Of a DNA stretch of 40,662 bases, positions 1 through 8,867 are shown one piece after another. Under the pieces are notes generated by a model. It saw only the letters and a list, made by a program, of their open reading frames with translations, was not told where the DNA came from and ran no database searches. The DNA is taken from the NCBI GenBank assembly GCA_002712765.1, contig PAUP01000041.1, positions 1 to 40,662 of the forward strand. Reading direction: 5' to 3'. The stretch comes from Cytophagaceae bacterium. Its GTDB lineage: Bacteria > Bacteroidota > Bacteroidia > Flavobacteriales > Flavobacteriaceae. Numbering within the stretch: position 1 is the first letter of the stretch; every line of letters starts with the position of its first letter. Position numbers and translations under genes: made by a program.

Positions 1-105
1 CAGCAACAACAAACTGTCGCTATAAACGATCTTCCTTCAGGAATCTATCTCGTAGAAATAGCAAACAAATTTACCACGACAACCAAGAAGTTGATTGTAG
101 AGTAA
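1..105 (+). CDS. C-terminal end of a T9SS-secreted protein (partial)
   Basis: The frame is open from the first base of the window to the TAA at 103-105 and gives 34 residues. They read TVAINDLPSGIYLVEI, then a Thr-rich stretch, then KKLIVE at the very end. This is the pattern of the last two beta strands of a type A T9SS C-terminal sorting domain (L..GIY.v.i......kkliv), which targets cargo across the outer membrane of Bacteroidota and is then cleaved. The body of the protein lies outside the window, so its function cannot be given. A strong terminator follows directly, so this is the last gene of its transcription unit. Confidence 0.8.
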   Translation, partial: QQQQTVAINDLPSGIYLVEIANKFTTTTKKLIVE

Positions 106-126
106 CCCAAACTGACTTAAATGCTC

Positions 127-161
127 AAAAAACGGTCACAAAGGTGTGGCCGTTTTTTTTT
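127..161 (+). terminator. Rho-independent terminator, probably bidirectional
   Basis: AACGGTCAC (131-139) pairs with GTGGCCGTT (146-154) around a six-base loop, with one G-U pair, and runs into nine T. The A-run on the 5' side makes it usable from the minus strand too, where the TerB-like gene ends at 180. Confidence 0.8.
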
Positions 162-179
162 GTGATAAACCCAGGATGA

Positions 180-575
180 TTAATTGTAAAAACGTTGAAA
201 TATTTCTACCAAGCGTGAGGATGGTATCATTTTGTGCTCATAATCATTCATTTCAGAGAGTATTTGCTCTATGGCTTCGGGTCTAATCCCTAATTGAAGC
301 CCATAATTACGAAGGGCATCCACCTCAACTACGTGCGTATGATCATCTACATTCATCAGGAGCAATAATCGATGAAACTGAGTAATGCGCTCAAGCTCTG
401 TTTTGGCCACCACCGCTTTAAGTGGGTGTTTGAATAAATGTTCTACTTCTACTCGTTCTACCCCGAGACGGCTGGCCACTACTAGAATAAATTCATATTC
501 GCGTTCGTGAATCTTTTTGTCTGCACCGGCTAGTGCAATCATATCAGAAATGATTTGGTGTTTTTCGTTTTTCAC
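180..575 (-). CDS. TerB-like small protein
   Basis: A 131-residue, all-helical, soluble protein. The N-terminal pattern (MIALAGADKKIHEREYEFI, followed by ASRLGV) matches the TerB/DnaJ-associated helical fold: an early acidic/Lys turn (GADKKIHERE), then a hydrophobic helix and the LGV turn. Flavobacterial relatives of this size are often mislabelled as excinuclease subunits; nothing here resembles UvrB. TerB folds are linked to metal binding and stress responses, but no specific role can be inferred. The start codon is GTG (573-575 on the complement); the next in-frame ATG is at residue 12 and would cut the first helix, so I keep the GTG. It converges on the terminator at 127-161 and is transcribed away from yaaA. 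Confidence 0.6.
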   Translation of the reverse strand: MKNEKHQIISDMIALAGADKKIHEREYEFILVVASRLGVERVEVEHLFKHPLKAVVAKTELERITQFHRLLLLMNVDDHTHVVEVDALRNYGLQLGIRPEAIEQILSEMNDYEHKMIPSSRLVEIFQRFYN

Positions 576-703
576 TGGGATTGACTTAAAATAAGGTTTT
601 GCAATATACTTGGAATTTCTAAAATAGCGGCATAATTAAAATCAATAGGAAGACCGAAGTGCTTCTATGAGATTTCTTAATTTTACAAAAAGAAAAATGC
701 CCG

Positions 704-1468
704 ATGAAAATACTGTTGTCACCCGCCAAATCTTTGAATACAAAAGATGAGTTGCCTACTACAAAATCGTCTCAGCCTGCCTTTTTAAAAGAGGCCGAAT
801 CGCTCAATGCGAGCTTGTCAAAAAAATCGAAAAAAGCGATTGGCAAACTGATGTCAATTTCTGATACTCTGGCAGCACTCAATTATGAGCGTTATCAACA
901 GTTTGACACCCCATTTACCTCAGACAATGCCAGACCAGCGATGTATATGTTTGATGGAGATGTCTACACAGGGCTTGACGCCTACTCTATAGCACAAGAT
1001 AAGATTGATTTGATTCAAGACCGTTTGCGCATATTATCAGGGATGTATGGTATTTTGAAGCCCCTAGATTTAATGCAACCCTATCGTCTCGAAATGGGTA
1101 CCCAACTCAAAAAGGGACGCGCCAATAATTTGTACGAATTCTGGGGAGATCGCCTTACCGATTTTCTCAATGCAGAGATGGAAGAAGGAGAGCTATGTAT
1201 CAATCTGGCCAGTAATGAATACTTCAAGGCTATCAATGTCAAAAAATTAAACAGTCCTATTGTTACTCCGATATTCAAAGATTTCAAAAATGGCAAATTA
1301 AAAGTGATTTCTTTCTTTGCCAAAAAGGCAAGAGGTCAAATGGTGCGTTACATCATTGATTCCAAGGCCGAAAGTATTGAAGATCTCAAAGGTTTTGATT
1401 ACGACAATTATAGATTTAGCCCTACCGAATCTAATCTAGAAAAGAATGAGCTGGTCTTTACACGCTAA
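704..1468 (+). CDS. yaaA: Peroxide stress protein YaaA (DUF328/UPF0246)
   Basis: The 254 residues match the usual length of the YaaA family from end to end. Signature segments are MKILLSPAKSL at the N terminus, then RILSGMYGILKPLDLMQPYR near residues 110-130, NLASNEYFKAI near 168, and ISFFAKKARGQMVRYI near 202. In E. coli YaaA is induced by OxyR and limits free intracellular iron, and so oxidative DNA damage, under peroxide; the fold is related to DNA-binding proteins. ATG at 704 is the obvious start because the family begins exactly with MKILLSPAK. It stands alone on the plus strand, with 50 bp to the next gene. Confidence 0.93.
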   Translation: MKILLSPAKSLNTKDELPTTKSSQPAFLKEAESLNASLSKKSKKAIGKLMSISDTLAALNYERYQQFDTPFTSDNARPAMYMFDGDVYTGLDAYSIAQDKIDLIQDRLRILSGMYGILKPLDLMQPYRLEMGTQLKKGRANNLYEFWGDRLTDFLNAEMEEGELCINLASNEYFKAINVKKLNSPIVTPIFKDFKNGKLKVISFFAKKARGQMVRYIIDSKAESIEDLKGFDYDNYRFSPTESNLEKNELVFTR

Positions 1469-1518
1469 AACTAGACCTGGTATTTCTAAGGCTCGGGGCA
1501 TTTACATATCTTCGTTTT

Positions 1519-2247
1519 ATGTTGTATTATCTCATTATTGGGCTTCAGATTTACTGTGCCTACCACATTTATAAAACACAAAATCAACCTTACTGGTATT
1601 TAGTAATTTTATTGGTCCCGTTGTTGGGCTCTGCGATTTATCTCTTTACCCAAACCACCAAAAGATCAACCGTTACTACCCTTACCAAAGAACTCCAAGA
1701 CAGTTTTCAGCCTTCTAAAAAGATTGAAAAACTCGAAAAGCAGCTCGCCTTTGCCGATACATTTCAAAATCGCATTTTACTGGCCGAGGGCTATCTTTCT
1801 GTTAACGCTTTCGCGAAAGCGGAACAAGCCTACCTCCATGCCTTAGAAGGAAGTCATGCCTCCGATTATGACGCACAATGCAAATTGTTATGGTGCTATT
1901 TCAAACAAGATAAATTTGAGAATGCAGTGGCCCTAGGAGAAAAACTCGCCGAGGCTCCCAATTTTGAAAAAAGTCACTCCCAGTTTATTTATGGGTTATC
2001 ATTGGCCAAACTAGATCAACACCAGAAAGCCCTACCGATCCTACAGAAAGTAGATCAGCGTTATTCCAACTACAAAGAACGCTTACAATTGGCCCAGTAT
2101 TACCTCACTCTAGAACGTAAAGAGGATGCCTTGACACTGCTTACCGAGCTATTGACAGAGGCCGCCAATATGACTCCTGCCAATAAGAAGAAATACAGAG
2201 CTACTATGGCCGAAGCTGAGCGTTTACAAGCCTCTTTAAGCGCTTAA
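1519..2247 (+). CDS. Membrane-anchored tetratricopeptide-repeat protein
   Basis: A 242-residue protein. Two hydrophobic segments at about residues 2-18 and 27-45 (ending YLFTQ) form a hairpin like the PLDc_N-type membrane anchor. From about 60 on there are helical TPR-like repeats (for example AKAEQAYLHALEG, then KFENAVALGEKLAEAP, and QHQKALPILQKVDQ). TPR domains hold partner proteins, so this is probably an inner-membrane scaffold with its TPR in the cytoplasm; the partner is unknown. Residues AFAKA near 97-101 are encoded by the 14-bp palindrome described separately. The UDG-family gene starts 2 bp after the stop, so the two are probably co-transcribed. Confidence 0.75.
   Translation: MLYYLIIGLQIYCAYHIYKTQNQPYWYLVILLVPLLGSAIYLFTQTTKRSTVTTLTKELQDSFQPSKKIEKLEKQLAFADTFQNRILLAEGYLSVNAFAKAEQAYLHALEGSHASDYDAQCKLLWCYFKQDKFENAVALGEKLAEAPNFEKSHSQFIYGLSLAKLDQHQKALPILQKVDQRYSNYKERLQLAQYYLTLERKEDALTLLTELLTEAANMTPANKKKYRATMAEAERLQASLSA
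1807..1820. repeat. 14-bp palindrome copy 1 (GCTTTCGCGAAAGC)
   Basis: Perfect palindrome inside the TPR gene, read as Ala-Phe-Ala-Lys-Ala. It is followed by GGA, like copies 2 and 8. Confidence 0.95.
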
Positions 2248-2249
2248 AT

Positions 2250-2909
2250 ATGGGGCGGTTTCTCCATAAACATCCTTTTCCTCCCTTTAATCTAGAGGCA
2301 GCCCAAAAATTAATTGTAGGTACCCTACCTCCTCCTCGATTTACAACGGGCAATTTAAAACCGGGCGATGTCAATTTTTCGTATGGCAGTATAGACGGAC
2401 AACTCTGGCCTATATTAGAACGCATTTTTGACTTAGGACTTAGCTATGAAAATACCCAACAGGCCATAAAAGAACGACAAGCCTTTTTGATCTCACGTAA
2501 CATTGGAGTATGTGATATTGTCAATGCGGCCTACCGCGATAAAATAGATGCCTCCGATATTGGTTTGCTCGAGGTGAGCTTGCGACCTATGTTTGAGATT
2601 TTGTCAAATTTTCCTCAAATTGACACCTTGCTCTTCACGGGAGGCAATAGCAAAAATGGTCCAGAGTATTTTTTTCGCAAACTATGCCGAGAATATGATG
2701 TTAGCCTAAAGGTCGTCTCACCTAAGGTACCACGTATACATCAGCTAAATTGGGCGTCTCGTGAGATCACTACCGTATCTTTAACCGCCCCTTCTGGAGC
2801 AGCCAATCGCGCTGTAGGAAGTATGAAAGACTACAAGGCGTTTAAGACCGAAAACCCAGCCTTTAACACCATAGACTATCGGGTCATGCAATATGCCCCT
2901 TACTTTTAA
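2250..2909 (+). CDS. Uracil-DNA glycosylase-family protein
   Basis: A 219-residue protein that resembles the UDG superfamily. Residues 22-28 (IVGTLPPP) occupy the place of the catalytic GxxPG-type motif after the first strand. Then come GQLWPIL near 50, a ..GVCDIV.. strand near 87-95, LLFTGGNSKNG near 127 and the C-terminal SPxxxxxHQLNW segment with a histidine in the position of motif 3. UDG enzymes remove uracil or other deaminated bases from DNA. The acidic or Asn residue that defines each known subclass is not clear from reading alone, so substrate is open (uracil or hypoxanthine are the plausible choices). It begins 2 bp after the TPR gene and ends 12 bp from a convergent gene, with no obvious terminator between. 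Confidence 0.65.
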   Translation: MGRFLHKHPFPPFNLEAAQKLIVGTLPPPRFTTGNLKPGDVNFSYGSIDGQLWPILERIFDLGLSYENTQQAIKERQAFLISRNIGVCDIVNAAYRDKIDASDIGLLEVSLRPMFEILSNFPQIDTLLFTGGNSKNGPEYFFRKLCREYDVSLKVVSPKVPRIHQLNWASREITTVSLTAPSGAANRAVGSMKDYKAFKTENPAFNTIDYRVMQYAPYF

Positions 2910-2921
2910 ATGAGATAGATT

Positions 2922-5900
2922 TTAGTCAAACGTGAAGACTTCTAAGGCTTCATTATTACTCACAGCAATATAATGTGTTTTCCCATCAAGCTGAATAGAG
3001 GCAATATCTTTTACATCACTGTCTATAAATGGACTATAGGCTACACTGTTTGTAAAATTGCCTTTGCCATCTCCTAATAATACATATCCGTAATTACTAT
3101 CATAGCGTATGGTCTCGACCTCGGCATCATAAATCGCCCCAGCTCCAATAATATCTAAAAAGCCATCTTGATTGACATCCTTAGCCATAAGCGATAAGGT
3201 TGGGCCAGTTTGAGCCTCCATAGGTAATTTTGAATACGAAAAATTAAAATCTCCCAAGTTTTCAATGTAAATAGTTTCAAATTGATGCGCTACATATTGC
3301 AAGGCTCCTTTGAGCTTATCTTCTCCATAAATATCTTTGAGTTCTAATTTTGCAAACTGATTATAGGTTCCTATTTTTTCTAACAAAAATGGATTTTGTT
3401 CAGAACTACATTCCTTACCGCGCACGGGTACGCGCTTGCCGTTGTTGATCTTGCTAAGTGCCACATCAAAACTACCATTGTCATCAAAATCTTTGGCGTT
3501 GATATAGATAGGCTTGTCTTTTTTGGGTTGAAATTTATTATTGGCACCTAAATTACCAAGGATATAATCCTGATCACCGTCATTATCAAAATCGGCGGCG
3601 GTAACACTAAACCACCATCCTTCAGTTTTATCGAGCCCACTGGTGTTGCTTACTTTTTCTAAACGACCATCTACATTTGAGAAAAATTGAGGAGCCATCC
3701 ATTCTCCTACGAGCATCAGGTCAAGATCGCTATCGCTATCGGCGTCAGTAAATATGGCTTCAGACACCATTCCTACTTCTGCCAATCCTTCGATCTCTAT
3801 TGCTATATCTCTAAATTGCCCTTGCTCGTTAATGAGTAAGTAGGATCTCGGAGCTTCCGGATAGCGTCCAGGAGTAACATTACCCCCTACAAAAATATCT
3901 AAATCGCCATCTTGATCATAATCGGCGGTGGTGATCGCCTTGCCAGAGGTGAGCATTTTTGGTAATGCCTTAGTTGCTTTTGTAAAACTACCTTGCCCAT
4001 CATTGATGTACAATCGATCTTGTAATAGCGGGTCATCTATGGCGAGCTCATAACCAGCACTTACCACATAGAGATCTAGATCTTTATCGCCATCGGCATC
4101 AAAAAAGTGAGCATTGGCATCTTCGTACGGTGCCTCATTTCTCCACAAGTATTTATTGGTACTTTTAAAGGTATTATCGCTATTCTGAAGGTATAAGCCG
4201 GCGGTGGCGCCAGCAGCATTCCCTACAAAGAAATCGTCAAGCCCATCACCATTGACATCGGCCACGGTAATACCAGTTCCTTTTGTAGATTGCTTTTGAG
4301 GCAACAATAATTGCAGGTCGTAATCATTAAAGGTATTCTCTTGGTGCTCATAGGTCAAATGAAGTGCCTTGTTATCTAAGAGGGTCTTATTGGTCTTTAG
4401 GTTTTTGTCTTCGGCAGGCATGACCTCACTATCGCTATAAGCTACAGTTACCGCTTGATTGGCAGATACATCCTTGAGTAGACTTACCTTATTATCTGGC
4501 CAGATTACCTTTATGCTTGTTACATTTTGATCCTGTCCTAATCCAAAAAACAAATTAGGTGATACTGAAGACTCAAACCCACGGGTGAGGTAAAACTTCT
4601 GATGCTGTGTGTGAGTATCAGTCTGCACATATACCTCGGCACCTATACCCAAAAGATTAGTAGAAGGACCTTCTAAGTTTATTTTAAGATAATTGGCCGT
4701 ACTATTATTTTTATACAGTCCAATCCCATCGTTGACATTGTTGACAATTAGATCTAAATCTCCATCATTGTCAAAATCGGCATAGGCTCCACCATTTGAG
4801 AAACTTGGATCTTCTAGGCCCCAGTCTTTGATGACTTTGGCAAATTTAAAATCCCCTTGATTCTTATACATATAGTTGTCCAACTTTTGAGAGGGCATCA
4901 TATCTAGTACCGCCTGCAAGGTCATGGCCTCTCCTTTGGCATTTTTCGCTTTAAGCGCATTTCTAAAATCCTGATTATTATAATCTTTATACACCCCATT
5001 GGTAATAAAAATATCCTTTAAGCCATCGTTGTCATAGTCGGCAATAAGGGGTGCCCAACTCCAATCTGTTTTGACAATACCACTTAACTGGGCTGTCTCT
5101 TTAAATTTACCATTACCCACATTGGTGTGCAACATATTGGCCATATAGGCATGATGATACCCTACCTGTACAATTTTCATAAAATTCTCGGTACTCATAG
5201 AAGCCATATTCTCCTTGCTTCGCGCATAATTTTCGGCAAGCATATCAACGGTGATCAAATCTGGATAGCCATCGTTGTTGAGATCGGCATAATCTGACCC
5301 CATACTGTTAAAGGAGATATGATTCATACGATCCAATACCTCATCTTTAAAACTTCCATCCTTTTGATTGATATATAAAATGTCTGGTTCTAAATAATCA
5401 TTAGAAACATAAATATCATCCCAACCGTCGTTATTAAAATCGCCCACAGCACCAGAGAGCCCCCATGCCTTGTTGTAGACCCCAGCTTCTTTGGTCACTT
5501 TGGTAAATGAAGTTCCGTCATTGCGATACAACTGGTCACTGGTTGTTTCTTCGATTTGACTTTGTAATGCACCACTGATGCGTGTATTATTTTTAAAGTC
5601 ATAACGGTAATTGACAACATATAAATCGAGATCGCCATCCTTATCGTAATCCAATGAATAGGCTTGCGTCGAATAACCAGGGTCATCAATTCCCCATGAT
5701 TTTGCCTCTTCTTTAAAGGTACCGTCTTTTTGATTGACGTATAAAAGATTGCGTCTACCCTCATCGCTATTCATAGATCCTGCCTTGGCCACATAAATAT
5801 CGAGCCAACCATCGTTATTGACATCCATCATGGTTGTACCTGTGGCAAACCCTTGAGCGTCTCCCGTTTTAGAAGAAGTGGTGATATCTGTAAAGGTAAA

Positions 5901-6209
5901 ATCGCCATTATTTTTATACAGTTTATTCTGCCCAAAATTGGAGGTAAGGTAGACGTCTTCAAAGCCGTCTTGATCAATATCGCCTATGGCAACCCCTGCC
6001 CCAGTATACAGGTAAGGATAGTTGAGAAAATTAAATTCTAAATCTTCTCTAATCATATTTTTAAAATCAATATTAGAAGTCTCAGAAGAGATTTTGGAGA
6101 ACAAAGTAACGGTAGTACTTTTTGGTACAGATTCTTTTTTTTGGGTGTTTGTGTCAGAGCACGAAAACAAAACAAAAACGATACAAATAATAGGTAAGAA
6201 TTGACGCAT
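2922..6209 (-). CDS. FG-GAP/VCBS-repeat lipoprotein with ASPIC/UnbV domain
   Basis: A 1095-residue lipoprotein: the signal peptide ends in LFSC with the lipid-accepting Cys at 17. Residues about 65-500 carry repeated calcium-binding FG-GAP/VCBS blades of the type GDIDQDGFEDVYLTS and DFNNDGWDDIYVSND. Residues about 505-590 form the ASPIC/UnbV domain (GIGAEVYV, RGFESS, FGLGQ, IKVIWPDNK). A second set of blades runs from about 645 to 1090. Such CRTAC1-like beta-propellers are common surface lipoproteins of Bacteroidota, often coded beside SusC/SusD glycan-uptake pairs. No SusC/D pair is seen here, so the ligand is unknown. It is probably outer-membrane anchored and faces outward. The gene stands alone; a promoter element lies just upstream at 6234-6241. 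Confidence 0.9.
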   Translation of the reverse strand: MRQFLPIICIVFVLFSCSDTNTQKKESVPKSTTVTLFSKISSETSNIDFKNMIREDLEFNFLNYPYLYTGAGVAIGDIDQDGFEDVYLTSNFGQNKLYKNNGDFTFTDITTSSKTGDAQGFATGTTMMDVNNDGWLDIYVAKAGSMNSDEGRRNLLYVNQKDGTFKEEAKSWGIDDPGYSTQAYSLDYDKDGDLDLYVVNYRYDFKNNTRISGALQSQIEETTSDQLYRNDGTSFTKVTKEAGVYNKAWGLSGAVGDFNNDGWDDIYVSNDYLEPDILYINQKDGSFKDEVLDRMNHISFNSMGSDYADLNNDGYPDLITVDMLAENYARSKENMASMSTENFMKIVQVGYHHAYMANMLHTNVGNGKFKETAQLSGIVKTDWSWAPLIADYDNDGLKDIFITNGVYKDYNNQDFRNALKAKNAKGEAMTLQAVLDMMPSQKLDNYMYKNQGDFKFAKVIKDWGLEDPSFSNGGAYADFDNDGDLDLIVNNVNDGIGLYKNNSTANYLKINLEGPSTNLLGIGAEVYVQTDTHTQHQKFYLTRGFESSVSPNLFFGLGQDQNVTSIKVIWPDNKVSLLKDVSANQAVTVAYSDSEVMPAEDKNLKTNKTLLDNKALHLTYEHQENTFNDYDLQLLLPQKQSTKGTGITVADVNGDGLDDFFVGNAAGATAGLYLQNSDNTFKSTNKYLWRNEAPYEDANAHFFDADGDKDLDLYVVSAGYELAIDDPLLQDRLYINDGQGSFTKATKALPKMLTSGKAITTADYDQDGDLDIFVGGNVTPGRYPEAPRSYLLINEQGQFRDIAIEIEGLAEVGMVSEAIFTDADSDSDLDLMLVGEWMAPQFFSNVDGRLEKVSNTSGLDKTEGWWFSVTAADFDNDGDQDYILGNLGANNKFQPKKDKPIYINAKDFDDNGSFDVALSKINNGKRVPVRGKECSSEQNPFLLEKIGTYNQFAKLELKDIYGEDKLKGALQYVAHQFETIYIENLGDFNFSYSKLPMEAQTGPTLSLMAKDVNQDGFLDIIGAGAIYDAEVETIRYDSNYGYVLLGDGKGNFTNSVAYSPFIDSDVKDIASIQLDGKTHYIAVSNNEALEVFTFD

Positions 6210-6551
6210 GCGAAAAAATATAAGAGTATCTCACAAATATATTAAATCAGATAATATGACATAATAATGTGGAACCGAAATGGCTATTGCTTCAAATTCA
6301 AGACCTTATTTGAAACACTGTATTCCAAATTATACATGCATTTTATCGATTTTAACTTTTGACGGATTATTTTTTTGTTATATTTAACACGTTAAAGGCA
6401 ATAAAATCCTACCCACATATTGCTTTAAACATAGCCCAACTCCCCCTACAGGCTATAAAAACTACATGTTTAATTGAATTATCCACTATGATTTTTGATC
6501 ATGGTGCTAATTATATTCGTTTAACTTAATTATTATTTAAATCAACCAAGT
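6210..6551. other. Divergent intergenic region with promoter signals and two inverted repeats
   Basis: This AT-rich 342-bp gap separates two divergent genes for surface proteins. It holds TATATTTG on the minus strand (6234-6241), an imperfect inverted repeat at 6391-6430 (GTTAAAGGCAATA with TATTGCTTTAAAC, one bulged base) and a second at 6484-6506 (CACTATGAT with ATCATGGTG around TTTTG). No reading frame of note is present. Confidence 0.6.
6234..6241 (-). promoter_or_regulatory. Bacteroidetes-type -7 element for the FG-GAP lipoprotein
   Basis: On the minus strand the sequence is TATATTTG, an exact TAnnTTTG match, 24 bp upstream of the start codon. I find no TTG at the proper -33 distance, so this is a partial promoter match only. 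Confidence 0.4.
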
Positions 6552-8789
6552 ATGAAAAAAATTACTTTATTAACCTTTCTACTTCTGAGTTATGTGGGCT
6601 TTGCTCAAATCTCAGAGACTGGAACCCCGCTAGGTCAAGCAATTGTGACCTCGGCCAGTTCGGTAGCAACAGTAGAGCCTAGTGGTACCATCGGTACTAA
6701 CTTTGACCTCTCTAGTGTTGAAATTGACATTAACCACACCTTTGACGGTGACCTGAATATTACCTTAGTTGCTCCATCTGGTGCAACCTTAGATTTATCT
6801 AGTGGTAATGGTGGCGCTGGAGACGGTTACTTAGGGACGGTCTTCGAAGATGGATCTCCATCAATTACAACGGGTACGGCTCCATTTACAGGAAGTTTCC
6901 AACCTGAAGGTGGCACCTTTGCAGCGGCCTTTGCAGGAGAACCTATTCAAGGAGATTGGACATTACAAATCAATGATACATTTACTGCTGGTGATGATGG
7001 GGTACTAAACGACTACGTTATCAACTTTGACTCTACCGTATTGCAGGTTATTTGTCCTGCAGATATTACAGTAGATAGTGATGCAGGCGCTTGTGGCGCT
7101 GTAGTCACTTTTGACACACCATTTGCAGCAGATGCTATGGGTAATGAGTTGACAGCAACTCAAACCATGGGTCTTGCGAGTGGAAGTGAATTCCCAGTAG
7201 GTACAACCGTTGTAGAATATACTGCTACCGATGGTGGAGGAACCTCTACAACCTGTTCTTTTAACGTTACAGTAAACGAGGTTTCTATGCCTGTATTAGT
7301 ATGTCAAGATATCACTGTAGAATTAGACGCTATGGGAATGGCTTCTGTTACTGCTGCCGATCTTATTACTAACGGTACATTCCAACCTACAGCATTACCA
7401 CCGGTTTCTGGTGCTGGCTTGCCAGCTTCTATTCCAGTAACGGGTACAGGAGGTTTTCCTTGTGTAGGTGGACCAACCGAGTCTATTGCTACAGTAACAG
7501 AAACTGGATTAATCGGGACCGATTATGAAATTGACAATGTTGAAATTAGCTTAAATCACACCTTTGACGGAGATTTAGAGATTTCTCTTGTTTCTCCTTC
7601 AGGAACGTCATTAGACTTGAGTTCTGACAATGGTGGTGCTGGAAACGACTTTATCAATACTGTATTTCAAGACGGGGCTCCTTCTGTAACTACAGGATCT
7701 GCTCCTTTTACTGGTACATTCCAACCAGAAGGTGGTACTTTTGCTAGCACATTTGCTGGAGAGGAAGTAAACGGAGACTGGACTCTATCTATTTGTGATG
7801 ATGCTGGTGGAGATACTGGTACTTTGACAGATTTTTCTATCACACTTGCTACAAACGCTCTCGTAGTATCTACGGGTTGTGATGTAACTTCTCTGATTAC
7901 CCTTGATGTTTCTTCTTTTGACTGTGATGACTTAGGTGCAAATACTGTAACAATTACTGCCGATGACGGTATGGGTAATATCGCTACTTGTACTCCTACA
8001 GTAACGATTACTCCAATTCTTGACACTCAAGGTCCTGTAGATATCTTTACAGGTACGGGTCCAGGAGATGGTAACTGTTCTACAGTAGTTAACTACGATC
8101 CTGTGACATCATCTGTAACAGGATGTACTACGGTTCTTGACATTGTTCAAACAGGAGGTCTTGGAAGTGGAAGTATGTTCCCAGTAGGAACAACTACAGA
8201 AGAGTATACAATCTTTGATGACAATGGAAATAACATCGGATCGTATAGCTTTGATGTAACCATTACAGATTCTTCAGATCCAGTATTTGACTGTCCATCT
8301 TCTTTGGCGGTAAGCCCAGATGATACAGGCAACTATACGATTATCGACTTTGCTGCCGATGCTACAGATAACTGTACGGCTAGCGCCGATCTTGTAATCA
8401 CTCAAGATCCAGCTGTTGGTACCGTTGTTGCTGATGGAAGTGTTACAGCTGTAACTGTAACAGTAACAGATGCTGCTGGTAATACAACAACTTGTGAATT
8501 TGACTTAACTGTTGATGCTACTTTAGGTGTCAATGATGTGGCTTTAGATCGTGCAATTAGCATGTATCCTAACCCAACCAATGGTCAGATCACTTTACGC
8601 AATGTTGGTGTTGCCGAGTTAACCGAGGTAACTATTTCTGATATTAACGGTCGTATTGTAGCTACTGTTGATCTTACAGATATGAACACGGAGCGTCAAA
8701 TTTCTTTAGACAATCTTGCTGCTGGCGTTTATTTTGCCAAAATTAGCAGTGAAAATGCGTCTACTGTAAAGCGCATTATCAAAAAATAA
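6552..8789 (+). CDS. T9SS cargo protein with two P-domains and HYR modules
   Basis: A 745-residue secreted protein. A Sec signal peptide ends at about residue 19 (YVGFAQ). Residues 20-160 and 310-433 are two copies of a proprotein-convertase P-domain: NHTFDGDL is followed by the hydrophobic I/L-V-A/S-PSG strand, then GTFQPEGG-like and GDWTL segments. Between and after them lie HYR-like immunoglobulin modules (about 166-243, 491-580 and 580-655), with the typical FPVGTT..EYTxxD pattern and paired cysteines. Residues 660-745 are a type A T9SS sorting domain (MYPNPTNGQITL ... AAGVYFAKI ... KRIIKK). P-domains normally follow a protease domain; none is present here, so this looks like a stand-alone adhesive or binding protein at the cell surface. 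A perfect terminator follows. Confidence 0.88.
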   Translation: MKKITLLTFLLLSYVGFAQISETGTPLGQAIVTSASSVATVEPSGTIGTNFDLSSVEIDINHTFDGDLNITLVAPSGATLDLSSGNGGAGDGYLGTVFEDGSPSITTGTAPFTGSFQPEGGTFAAAFAGEPIQGDWTLQINDTFTAGDDGVLNDYVINFDSTVLQVICPADITVDSDAGACGAVVTFDTPFAADAMGNELTATQTMGLASGSEFPVGTTVVEYTATDGGGTSTTCSFNVTVNEVSMPVLVCQDITVELDAMGMASVTAADLITNGTFQPTALPPVSGAGLPASIPVTGTGGFPCVGGPTESIATVTETGLIGTDYEIDNVEISLNHTFDGDLEISLVSPSGTSLDLSSDNGGAGNDFINTVFQDGAPSVTTGSAPFTGTFQPEGGTFASTFAGEEVNGDWTLSICDDAGGDTGTLTDFSITLATNALVVSTGCDVTSLITLDVSSFDCDDLGANTVTITADDGMGNIATCTPTVTITPILDTQGPVDIFTGTGPGDGNCSTVVNYDPVTSSVTGCTTVLDIVQTGGLGSGSMFPVGTTTEEYTIFDDNGNNIGSYSFDVTITDSSDPVFDCPSSLAVSPDDTGNYTIIDFAADATDNCTASADLVITQDPAVGTVVADGSVTAVTVTVTDAAGNTTTCEFDLTVDATLGVNDVALDRAISMYPNPTNGQITLRNVGVAELTEVTISDINGRIVATVDLTDMNTERQISLDNLAAGVYFAKISSENASTVKRIIKK

Positions 8790-8810
8790 TTTTTTTCAAT
8801 TATTCTTGGA

Positions 8811-8847
8811 ATCCCGAAGCAAGTTATTTGCTTCGGGATTTTTTTTT
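8811..8847 (+). terminator. Strong rho-independent terminator
   Basis: A perfect 12-bp stem, ATCCCGAAGCAA (8811-8822) with TTGCTTCGGGAT (8828-8839), is followed by a run of nine T. It ends the P-domain gene and separates it from the carboxypeptidase gene, which begins only 21 bp later. Confidence 0.93.
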
Positions 8848-8867
8848 GCAATTTGTATCTTTCCCAA

